Shown here piece by piece: positions 44,572-51,937 of a stretch of DNA of 64,000 nucleotides (position 1 is the stretch's first letter; every line of letters starts with the position of its first letter). Location: assembly GCA_949289575.1 (NCBI GenBank), contig CASEOG010000003.1, positions 124,001 to 188,000 of the forward strand. The letters are read 5' to 3'. The DNA is from an uncultured Spirochaetales bacterium. Lineage in GTDB: Bacteria > Spirochaetota > Spirochaetia > JAFGXN01. The position numbers and the translations under genes are program-made. Under the pieces are notes generated by a model that ran no database searches, was not told the origin of the DNA, and saw only the letters and a program-made list of their open reading frames with translations.

Positions 44572-45087
44572 TCACCCGCGCACAGCCGCCGTTCCGGCCT
44601 GCTGGAACAGGACAAAAAGGCGGCCGCACGTTTCCGCATCGGCCAACGCGTTGTGGGCGTCGTACACGATGCCGTAGCGGTCGGCCAACGCCGTCAGCCG
44701 GTGAGGGCCACCGGGCAGTGCCCGCCGCGCGGTAAGGCACGAGCAGTAAAACGGATAATCGGGGCAGCGGATGCCGTAACGAGCCGCCGATTGCTGCAGC
44801 ACGGACCGGTCGAACCGGGCATTGTGCGCCGTCAGCGGCAGATCGCCGATAAAATCCCGCACCTGCGGCCAGATGCGGTCGAAGGTCGGCGCATCGGTCA
44901 GGTCGGCAACCGTCAGCCCGTGAATCGCCGTAAAATCGGGACGAACGTAGAGCGAAGGCGGCCGGATCAGCGAATAAAACGAATCGACCGCTTCCCCGTC
45001 CCGAAAACGCACCAGTCCGATCGAACAGGCGCTTTCTTTTCGGTAGTAAGCCGTTTCGAAATCGATCGCTGTAAAATCCAAAATCAT
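44572..45087 (-). CDS. 3'-5' exonuclease, DEDDh (DnaQ/epsilon) family
   Basis: A 171-residue exonuclease with the DEDDh set: Asp/Glu in AIDFET (about 7-12), Asp in NARFDRSVL (about 98-106) and the His/Asp pair in HNALADAETC near 150. It is a single domain without polymerase or helicase partners. It starts at an ATG whose ATGA overlaps the WYL regulator stop, so regulator and exonuclease are co-translated. The longer frame upstream runs inside the regulator and is rejected. DNA or RNA is the likely substrate; whether it acts in repair or defence is unknown. Confidence 0.9.
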   Translation of the reverse strand: MILDFTAIDFETAYYRKESACSIGLVRFRDGEAVDSFYSLIRPPSLYVRPDFTAIHGLTVADLTDAPTFDRIWPQVRDFIGDLPLTAHNARFDRSVLQQSAARYGIRCPDYPFYCSCLTARRALPGGPHRLTALADRYGIVYDAHNALADAETCGRLFVLFQQAGTAAVRG

Positions 45088-46100
45088 TCTTCTTCCTCCC
45101 GAATCAGCGCCGCCATCCGGCGGATTTCCTGTTTCCATTCTTTCACAAAAAAATCCGGTTCGACGGGACGGGCGTTGCACCCCTGCGACAAAATCCACTC
45201 TTTCACCATCATCGACTGCGCCGCTGTGAACGAGACCACCGTCTTATTTTCCTCTTCACACTCGGTAATCTGCTGATCGTCCGCCCAGATGCGCTCGCGC
45301 ACCCACGGCCGCGCCGGGCCGAAAAACTCGACCGTAAACCGAAACTTTTGCTTTTCGTAAAAGGCGCCGAAATGACCGCCTCCGCAGTGAGGGGTAAAAT
45401 CGTAATCGGCGGGAAGCTCGAACGTCTCCTGCGTCAAAACCGGGTCGCTCATCCGCGACAGCACAAACAGCCGCATATCGGCGCGGTTTTCGTCGTATCC
45501 CCACAGCGAACAGACGCCCTGATCCATCAAAAGCTGGTACGGCCGGACACGGCGGTGACTTTTCTCCATACGCCACCGGCCGACATAATCGAACTCGATC
45601 ACCGTATCGCTCATCAGCGCCGACCACACCTTCTCCCAAACCGCTTCGTCGATCGCCGCCTGCGCCGTCGGCGCCACCGCCACCCGCGAAAGGCCGTACT
45701 TCACCTTCACCGAATGGAGAGTCGACATCGACAGCAGATTCAGAATATCGCACGCTTCCCGGTAAATCGGCGTCGTCCGGTAACACTCCAGCAGATTTTT
45801 GACCGCCGCCAAAACCTGAAACTCTTTCGCGGAAATCAGATAAGTCGGCAAATGAAACTCTTCTTCATAATAATAACCGCCGCGGCTGCGGCTGTATTCG
45901 ATTCGCGCCCCGAGCCGGCTGCGCATATATTCCAAATCGCGATTAATCGTCGCCACGCTCACTTCGGTATGCTTCGCCAGAAACGGCGCATTCGGATACG
46001 ATTCTGTCTGAATCAGATCGTGAATCCGCAGCAGACGCTCCAGAAACACCTGCGTCACAGGCCGGTAATGTTCTTCGTTCGCTTCTTTTATCGTTTTCAT
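45084..46100 (-). CDS. WYL-domain transcriptional regulator
   Basis: The 338-residue protein has an N-terminal winged helix-turn-helix (about 15-75, with the recognition-helix segment EVSVATINRDLEYMRSRLG), then a WYL domain (about 160-240, DTVIEFDYVGR ... RRVRPYQLLMDQG ... LWGYDENRADMRLFVLSRM) and a C-terminal extension. WYL regulators often repress defence or DNA-damage genes and sense nucleic-acid ligands. The ATG at 46100 is chosen because TATACT ends six bases before it; the ORF upstream covers the promoter. The operator-like palindrome just upstream suggests autoregulation. Confidence 0.9.
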   Translation of the reverse strand: MKTIKEANEEHYRPVTQVFLERLLRIHDLIQTESYPNAPFLAKHTEVSVATINRDLEYMRSRLGARIEYSRSRGGYYYEEEFHLPTYLISAKEFQVLAAVKNLLECYRTTPIYREACDILNLLSMSTLHSVKVKYGLSRVAVAPTAQAAIDEAVWEKVWSALMSDTVIEFDYVGRWRMEKSHRRVRPYQLLMDQGVCSLWGYDENRADMRLFVLSRMSDPVLTQETFELPADYDFTPHCGGGHFGAFYEKQKFRFTVEFFGPARPWVRERIWADDQQITECEEENKTVVSFTAAQSMMVKEWILSQGCNARPVEPDFFVKEWKQEIRRMAALIREEEE

Positions 46101-46106
46101 GGAGTC

Positions 46107-46135
46107 AGTATACCACACCACTCTATCACGGAGTG
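46107..46135 (-). promoter_or_regulatory. WYL regulator promoter with palindromic element
   Basis: Minus-strand CACTCCGTGATAGAGTG (46119-46135), six bases, TATACT (46107-46112), six bases, ATG. Arms CACTC/GAGTG are perfect. The leaderless geometry leaves no room for a ribosome site. Confidence 0.72.
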
Positions 46136-46164
46136 ACAGAGGGCGAATTTTTTTGAAAATTTTT

Positions 46165-46314
46165 CGGGCGTGCCGGCCGCGCTGCGGCCGTCGGGCTTCG
46201 TCCGGCCCGGCCCGCCTGCGGCGGGCGCACGGCGCTTCTCTTGTGCCCGGACGAATCCCTCACGCCTGCGCCGGCAAAAGCAGCGCACCGCGTCCGGCTG
46301 CCGGCAGCGGCGGT
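46165..46314. other. GC-rich segment with nested inverted repeats, no gene seen
   Basis: About 150 bases between the WYL promoter and the pdxK terminator are extremely G/C-rich (46 of 60 in 46201-46260 by hand count). They contain nested inverted repeats, such as CGTCCGG with CCGGACG and CCCGCC with GGCGGG. The open frames across it are arginine/proline/alanine-rich and look spurious. Confidence 0.5.
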
Positions 46315-46353
46315 TAAAAACAACGAACCCGGCCGTTACGGTCGGGTTCGTTT
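46315..46353 (-). terminator. Terminator downstream of pdxK and its tail
   Basis: Stem CGAACCCG/CGGGTTCG (46324-46331, 46343-46350) with an inner CCG/CGG pair, then a T-rich tail on the minus strand. It lies ten bases after the TAA that ends the 4Fe-4S tail, not after the TAG of pdxK. Confidence 0.82.
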
Positions 46354-46362
46354 GCGTTCGAT

Positions 46363-46446
46363 TTACTCCAAAACCGGTTCGCCCATCGGGCAGAAATCGG
46401 AACATTTGCCGCAGGCGATGCATTTTTCCGGACCGGTTTCGGCCGG
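46363..46446 (-). pseudogene. In-frame 4Fe-4S ferredoxin-like tail behind the pdxK TAG stop
   Basis: Continuing in the pdxK frame past its TAG gives 27 codons and a TAA: PAETGPEKC then IACGKCSDFCPMGEPVLE. CxxCxxCxxxCP is a textbook cluster-binding motif. No ATG, GTG or TTG lies between the TAG and the cysteines, so it cannot be translated on its own. It is either a read-through extension of pyridoxamine kinase or the remnant of a fusion broken by a nonsense change. Confidence 0.65.
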
Positions 46447-47313
46447 CTAACCGTTTTCCGCCAGCCGCTTCAGCAGGTAGGGAAACACCGCCTCGAAGTC
46501 GACGCCGTACCAGTTGTGGTTTTCGTTTTTCAGTGTTTCGGCAATCGATTCGGCTACAAAGTCGCCGGCCAACGCATACGCCTTTTCAAGCGGCAGACCG
46601 CGCATGAGGGCTCCGGTCAGCACGCTGGCAAAGATATCGCCGGTGCCGTGGAAGTTGACCGGCATCTTTTTGTGAAAATACCAGCCGACGCTCTCCGTTG
46701 CCGCGTCGTAAGAGGCGATTCCGATTTTCCCTTCCGTACCGCTCAGTCCGGGCTGCGGCTTGTCAAACTCGATGCCTTTCAACACAATTTTTTTGGCTCC
46801 GAGCGCGGCCAGCTGCTTCAGTAACGCTTCGACATCCGCTTTCCCGTAACCTTTCCCGGGATACGGAATGCCGAGCATAAAGGCGGTTTCGGTCAGGTTG
46901 GGCACCAGCACGTCGGCCTTCGAACAGAGCTTCGCCATGGCTAAGGCAAACTCCGGCGTAAAACCGGGATACAGTTTGCCGTTGTCGGCCATACACGGAT
47001 CAACAATTTTCAACGCATCCTTTCCGAATTCGTCAAATAGTGTGTGCATCAATTCAATTTGCTCGAACGAACCGAGATAACCTGTATAAACCGCATCAAA
47101 GCGGATATTTTCTTTTTTCCAATGTTCACAGACCGGTGTAATATCGGTCGTTAAATCGCGAAATGTAAATCCTTTGAACATGGTGTGGGTCGACAAAACC
47201 GCTGTCGGCAAAACACACGCCTCTACTCCCATTGCCGAAATAATCGGAAGCGCCACAGTCAAAGAGCATTTTCCCACGCAGGAAATATCCTGTACGGTAA
47301 TAATTCGTTTCAT
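46447..47313 (-). CDS. pdxK: Pyridoxal/pyridoxamine kinase
   Basis: A ribokinase-fold enzyme phosphorylating pyridoxal, pyridoxamine or pyridoxine in vitamin B6 salvage. The N-terminus ITVQDISCVGKCSLTVALP and the phosphate-binding/catalytic NFHGTGDIFAS near residue 224 identify it. At 288 residues it matches the family. GGAG seven bases before the ATG and a good promoter support the start. It ends at TAG, after which the same frame encodes a 4Fe-4S motif up to a TAA close to the terminator. TAG also ends nrdR, thrC and HU here, so it is an ordinary stop in this genome. Confidence 0.94.
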   Translation of the reverse strand: MKRIITVQDISCVGKCSLTVALPIISAMGVEACVLPTAVLSTHTMFKGFTFRDLTTDITPVCEHWKKENIRFDAVYTGYLGSFEQIELMHTLFDEFGKDALKIVDPCMADNGKLYPGFTPEFALAMAKLCSKADVLVPNLTETAFMLGIPYPGKGYGKADVEALLKQLAALGAKKIVLKGIEFDKPQPGLSGTEGKIGIASYDAATESVGWYFHKKMPVNFHGTGDIFASVLTGALMRGLPLEKAYALAGDFVAESIAETLKNENHNWYGVDFEAVFPYLLKRLAENG

Positions 47314-47330
47314 TTTTTTTCTCCTGCCTC

Positions 47331-47359
47331 AGTATAGTCAAAACGGAAAAACTCCGCAA
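47331..47359 (-). promoter_or_regulatory. pdxK promoter
   Basis: TTGCGG (47354-47359), 17 bases, TATACT (47331-47336), 17 bases before the ATG. Confidence 0.65.
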
Positions 47360-47464
47360 CAGGAATCGGCGCAAAAGCGGAGATTTCTCTTCTTCCGGCG
47401 GCGCAAGGCGTCTGCCCGGGATCTGTCACCGTTCTGCCGGTTTCGAAAATCCGTGCCGGGAGTT

Positions 47465-48835
47465 TTACCGTCCCGATACCGGCGGATGAATCTCTTTCCT
47501 GTAAACGTAAAAAACGTAAAGCGCACACATCAGAACAGAGACTGCTTCGGCAATCGGAAAACACCACCAGATCAAATCGATATTTCCGCTCAGCGAAAGC
47601 CCGTAAGCAACCGGCAGAATCACCGCCATCTGACGGACAAGCGAAACCGAAAGACTCAAAAAGCCGTGAGAAAAGGCCTGAAGCACCGAAATGCTGACAA
47701 TACTGAATCCGGCAAGCAGAAAATGAACGGAAATAATTCTCAGTGCCGGCACTCCGATGGCAATCATATTATCGGACGCATTGAAGATTCTTAAAAGCGG
47801 CACAGGAAAAATCTGAAAAACGAGAAGTCCGGCGGTCATCATCACCGCCGCATACAGCATACTCAACTTCACGGTCCGCAGAATCCGATCCGGTTTGCCG
47901 GCTCCGTAATTGTAAGCCAGAATCGGGACCATTCCGTTATTCAAACCGAACACCGGCAGAAAGATAAAGCTCTGAAGCTTAAAATAAACGCCGAAAACAG
48001 CGACTGCCGTCGTCGAGAAGGCAATCAGAATTTTGTTCATTCCGAATGTCATCACCGAGCCGATTGCGGCCAAAATAATGGAAGGAATTCCGACCAGATA
48101 AATACGTCCGATGATATACCTGTCGGGACGGAAGCCTCTCATTGTGACATGAATTTCTTTATTGTGTGTCCGGTTAAAGACAATCGCCAAAACCGCGGCC
48201 GTGCACTGGCCGACAACTGTCGCGACAGCCGCACCGGCCACTCCCATTTTCGGAAATCCGAGCCATCCGAAAATCAGAATCGGGTCCAGAATCATATTGA
48301 TGACGGCTCCTGTCATTTGGGTTATCATGGTGAAAAATGTCTTTCCCGTCGACTGGAGCAGCCGTTCGGCGGTAATCTGGAACATCATTCCGAAAGAAAA
48401 AACGGTACAAATTTGCAGATAAGCGGTTCCGCCGTCGATAATATCGGGTACATCGGTCTGGAATTCGAAAAACGGGCGTGACAGAAAGATTCCCGCAGCG
48501 GCAAAAACAACCGAGGCCCCGATCGCCAGAAAAACGGCATTTGCAGCTGTTTTGTCGGCCCGTTCGAAATTTTTCTCGCCGAGACTTTTCGAAAGCAGTG
48601 CATTGATACCGACACCGGTTCCGGTCGCAACGGCAATCATCAATGTCTGAGCGGGAAAGGCAAAAGAGACCGCCGTGAGGGCATTTTCGCTCAACATAGA
48701 CACAAACATACTGTCGACAATGTTGTAAAGCGCCTGTACCAGCATGGAAACCATCATCGGCACAGACATCGTCAGTAAAAGGCGGTTGACGGGCATCACT
48801 CCCATTTTATTCTCACGGACATTTCTTTCCGTCAT
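47465..48835 (-). CDS. MATE family efflux transporter
   Basis: An inner membrane exporter of 456 residues with about 12 helices and the MATE repeat structure. Recognisable are ALYNIVDSMFVSMLSENALTA in helix 2 and GLNNGMVPILAYNYGAGKP in the second half. It is clearly related to the MATE gene at 39.1 kb but not a recent copy. Several ATGs occur at the start; the one at 48835 sits about five bases after GGAGG and is preferred. Substrate unknown. It is followed by pdxK, which has its own promoter. Confidence 0.9.
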   Translation of the reverse strand: MTERNVRENKMGVMPVNRLLLTMSVPMMVSMLVQALYNIVDSMFVSMLSENALTAVSFAFPAQTLMIAVATGTGVGINALLSKSLGEKNFERADKTAANAVFLAIGASVVFAAAGIFLSRPFFEFQTDVPDIIDGGTAYLQICTVFSFGMMFQITAERLLQSTGKTFFTMITQMTGAVINMILDPILIFGWLGFPKMGVAGAAVATVVGQCTAAVLAIVFNRTHNKEIHVTMRGFRPDRYIIGRIYLVGIPSIILAAIGSVMTFGMNKILIAFSTTAVAVFGVYFKLQSFIFLPVFGLNNGMVPILAYNYGAGKPDRILRTVKLSMLYAAVMMTAGLLVFQIFPVPLLRIFNASDNMIAIGVPALRIISVHFLLAGFSIVSISVLQAFSHGFLSLSVSLVRQMAVILPVAYGLSLSGNIDLIWWCFPIAEAVSVLMCALYVFYVYRKEIHPPVSGR

Positions 48836-48954
48836 CATTCCCTCCTGCATGACAATCCTATCAACGGAAAACGGAAATGTCAAACAGGAGCAAAAAAAAC
48901 TTTTTATTATAATTTTAATTTAAAAGCGGAAACTCTCTTTTTTCCGGCGATATA

Positions 48955-48983
48955 TTGAAGAATCCCCTTAAAATCGTTATAAA
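48955..48983 (+). promoter_or_regulatory. lysC promoter, predicted leaderless
   Basis: TTGAAG (48955-48960), 17 bases, TATAAA (48978-48983), then six bases to the ATG. No Shine-Dalgarno sequence. Confidence 0.6.
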
Positions 48984-48989
48984 TAAATT

Positions 48990-50372
48990 ATGATAGTTAT
49001 GAAATTTGGCGGAACATCGGTCAAAACGGCCGAGCGTATCCGGGAAGTGTGCGAAATTGTAAAAGATGCGGCCAAAAACGACCGGGTCATTGTTGTCGCC
49101 TCGGCGATGAAAGGAATCACCGAATCTCTGATTTCAACCGGACAGCTGGCGGAAAAACGGGATGAAACCTATAAAGATGTCATCGAAGAAATCCGAATGC
49201 GGGAGTACGAAGCCGTCGAACAGCTCTTCTCGGGTTCGGAAAAAGCGGATGTCAAATCCGGAATCAGCGCTTTTCTTAAAGAATTGGAGGAGCTGCTGGT
49301 CGGTGTTTTTCTGGTTAAAAACTGTTCTCCGCGCAGCGCCGATCTGATTGCCGGTCTGGGAGAACGGATGAACAACTTTGTCATAGCCCGCTATCTTGCC
49401 GCTACCGGGACAGAAGCTGTCTATGTCGATGCCCGGGAAATTATTAAAACCGACGATACTCACGGAGCGGCCAATGTCCGCTTCGATATAACGGTGCCTC
49501 TGATTCGGGAGAAAATCGAATCCTGCAAAGGGATTCCGGTCGTGACCGGCTTTATTGCCTCGACAACGGAAAATATTTCCACGACACTGGGACGCAACGG
49601 CTCCGACTATACGGCCAGCATTTTGGGTAATGCCGTGGATGCCTCACGGATCGAAATCTGGACCGATGTCGACGGGGTGCTGTCGGCCGATCCGCGCATT
49701 GTCAAAGAGGCCATTGTCATGCCGGAAATCAGCTCCTACGAAGCGATGGAACTCTCCTACCTCGGCGCGCAGGTGATTCACCCGGCGACCATGGCTCCGG
49801 CTGTCGAAAAGAAAATTCCGATTCTGATTAAAAACACGATGAACCCGACGGCGGCGGGAACAAAAATTGTTTGTGCACCTGTCCGGCACGACACCCCGAT
49901 TACCGGTATCGCCACGATGAACGACATCTGTCTGATCAATATCGAGGGTAGCGGCATGATCGGCAAACCGGGCATTGCGGCCGAAGTTTTTTCGGTTCTT
50001 GCCAAGCAGAAAATCAATATTATCATGATTTCCCAATGTTCCAGCGAACATTCCATCTGTTTCGCCTGCGGTCAGAAAGAAGCCGATACGGCTGTCGAAG
50101 CTCTTAAACACGATTTGGCCAAATATCTGGAACAGCGTATTATTTCCCGTATTCAGATGAAACCGGACTGTATGACGGTAGCCGTCATCGGCGAAAATAT
50201 GATCGGCCGTCCCGGTATCGCGGGAAAGATTTTTTCCGCACTCGGCAACGCGTCCGTCAATGTACTGGCAATCGCCCAGGGGTCCAGCGAACGGAACGTG
50301 TCGGCGATTATTCCGGCTGCCGACAAAGAGACGGCCGTCAAAGCGATTCACAAAGAATTTTTCGGAGTATAA
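48990..50372 (+). CDS. lysC: Aspartate kinase
   Basis: Aspartokinase makes aspartyl phosphate, the entry step to lysine/DAP, threonine and methionine. The kinase domain starts IVMKFGGTSVKTAERI and has the TTLGRNGSDYTA substrate loop near 195. Two C-terminal ACT domains (about 312-385 and 392-460), which normally bind lysine or threonine for feedback control, are visible from SGMIGKPGIAAEVF and ENMIGRPGIAGKIF. It is a monofunctional 460-residue form. The ATG fits a leaderless transcript; a second ATG three codons on would place KFGG at the very start. purB follows after three bases. Confidence 0.95.
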   Translation: MIVMKFGGTSVKTAERIREVCEIVKDAAKNDRVIVVASAMKGITESLISTGQLAEKRDETYKDVIEEIRMREYEAVEQLFSGSEKADVKSGISAFLKELEELLVGVFLVKNCSPRSADLIAGLGERMNNFVIARYLAATGTEAVYVDAREIIKTDDTHGAANVRFDITVPLIREKIESCKGIPVVTGFIASTTENISTTLGRNGSDYTASILGNAVDASRIEIWTDVDGVLSADPRIVKEAIVMPEISSYEAMELSYLGAQVIHPATMAPAVEKKIPILIKNTMNPTAAGTKIVCAPVRHDTPITGIATMNDICLINIEGSGMIGKPGIAAEVFSVLAKQKINIIMISQCSSEHSICFACGQKEADTAVEALKHDLAKYLEQRIISRIQMKPDCMTVAVIGENMIGRPGIAGKIFSALGNASVNVLAIAQGSSERNVSAIIPAADKETAVKAIHKEFFGV

Positions 50373-50375
50373 CGA

Positions 50376-51800
50376 ATGGATAAAATCGTCAACGTACTGG
50401 CCGACCGCTATGCATCGGCACCGATGAAAGAAATCTGGTCGCCCGAAGGGCGCATTGTCATGGAACGGGAGTTCTGGATTGCCGTCATGAAGGCGCAACG
50501 GAAACTGGGAATCGACATCCCTGCCGAAGCCATCGAAGCTTACGAAAGGGTCAAAGATAAAGTCGATCTCGATTCCATTAATTCGAGAGAACGGATTACC
50601 CGTCACGATGTAAAGGCGCGCATCGAAGAATTCTGCGACCTGGCCGGTTTCGAGCATATTCATAAAGGAATGACCAGCCGCGACCTGACGGAAAATGTCG
50701 AGCAGGTTCAGATTTACCGCAGCCTGCTGCTGATTCGGGGAAAAGCGGTTGCGGCACTCAAACGGATGGCCGACAAAGCCGACCGCTATAAATCTTTGGT
50801 GATGACGGCAAGGACTCACAATGTGGCCGCCCAACCGACCACCCTCGGCAAACGCATTGCCATGTTCGGAGAAGATCTGGCGGCCGCTTTGAATCAGCTG
50901 AACAGCCTGATCGATCACTTTGCCGTACGCGGGGTCAAAGGTGCCGTCGGAACCTGTCTCGATTTGCTGACGCTGTTCGACGGCGATACGGCAAAAATAG
51001 AGCAGTTTGAAAAGGAAATAGCCGAATATCTCGGCATTCCGCACACCCTCAACGCGGTGGGGCAGGTCTATCCGCGCAGCTTCGACTATGCGGCGGTTTC
51101 GGCTCTCGTCACGCTGGCCTCTTCGCTCTCCTCTTTCGCCAAAACACTGCGGCTGATGGCCGGAAACGAAACAGCTTCCGAAGGATTTGCCAAAGGACAG
51201 GTCGGCTCGTCGGCCATGCCGCACAAAATGAACAGCCGCTCCTGCGAACGGATGAACGGATTTAAAGTAATCCTGTGCGGATACGCCGAAATGCTGGCAG
51301 CTCTCGACGGCGATCAGTGGAACGAAGGCGATGTCTCCTGTTCCGTTGTCCGACGGGTCGCCCTGCCGGATGCCTTTTTTGCCGCCGACGGTATGTTCGA
51401 AACCTTCCTGAACGTTTTGGACCGGATGGAAGTGTTCACCGCCGTTATCGAACGCGAAAACCGTTACTATTTTCCGTTTCTGGCAACGACAACCATTTTA
51501 ATGGAAGCGGTCAAACACGGCGCCGGCCGCGAAACCGCTCACGAAGCAATCAAAGAACATGCCGTGGCCGTTGTCCGCGATTTGCGAAACGGCATCATTA
51601 CCCGAAACGATCTGGTACAGCGACTGGCCGCCGACAGCCGCATCGGTTTAACCGAAGAGCAGCTGCAGGCGATTGTCGACCGGGCATCGGATCTGACGGG
51701 AATGGCAATCCGTCAAACCGAGGAGTTTATCAGACAGACCGGAGAAACCGTCAAACGTTTCCCGAAAGAAGCCGCTTACAATCCCGGAGATATTCTTTAA
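50376..51800 (+). CDS. purB: Adenylosuccinate lyase
   Basis: PurB catalyses two fumarate-releasing steps in purine synthesis (SAICAR to AICAR, and adenylosuccinate to AMP). The fumarase-superfamily signature GSSAMPHKMN lies near residue 275; TSRDLTENVEQ near 100 and RTHNVAAQPTTLGKR near 148 complete the active site. At 474 residues it is full length. It begins three bases after lysC, so the two are co-transcribed and probably translationally coupled. This links purine and aspartate-family synthesis, both of which consume aspartate. Confidence 0.96.
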   Translation: MDKIVNVLADRYASAPMKEIWSPEGRIVMEREFWIAVMKAQRKLGIDIPAEAIEAYERVKDKVDLDSINSRERITRHDVKARIEEFCDLAGFEHIHKGMTSRDLTENVEQVQIYRSLLLIRGKAVAALKRMADKADRYKSLVMTARTHNVAAQPTTLGKRIAMFGEDLAAALNQLNSLIDHFAVRGVKGAVGTCLDLLTLFDGDTAKIEQFEKEIAEYLGIPHTLNAVGQVYPRSFDYAAVSALVTLASSLSSFAKTLRLMAGNETASEGFAKGQVGSSAMPHKMNSRSCERMNGFKVILCGYAEMLAALDGDQWNEGDVSCSVVRRVALPDAFFAADGMFETFLNVLDRMEVFTAVIERENRYYFPFLATTTILMEAVKHGAGRETAHEAIKEHAVAVVRDLRNGIITRNDLVQRLAADSRIGLTEEQLQAIVDRASDLTGMAIRQTEEFIRQTGETVKRFPKEAAYNPGDIL

Positions 51801-51832
51801 AACGGAAACCTGATTTTATCTCCGGCCGGCGG

Positions 51833-51937
51833 TATAATAATCCGAGTTTTGTCGGATTACCGGTATAACAGACAAAACAGCGAACGGCCGAAACCGGCCC
51901 CGATACGAGCATACGATACACGAAAGGAGGTTTTCTG
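51833..51937 (+). promoter_or_regulatory. thrC promoter and structured leader
   Basis: TATAAT at 51833-51838 has only a weak -35. The leader then contains a stem TAATCCGA/TCGGATTA with a six-base loop and a second GC-rich stem (GGCCG/CGGCC around 51886-51899) before AGGAGG. I see no leader peptide rich in threonine codons and no known riboswitch. Confidence 0.4.

Noticed and set aside
46099..46607. Several overlapping GC-rich frames on both strands
   Set aside because: Arg/Pro/Ala-rich products from a GC-rich palindromic stretch; only the pdxK-frame cysteine tail carries a recognisable motif.
49644..51224. Minus-strand frame of 526 codons over lysC and purB
   Set aside because: Antisense shadow of two well-identified enzymes.
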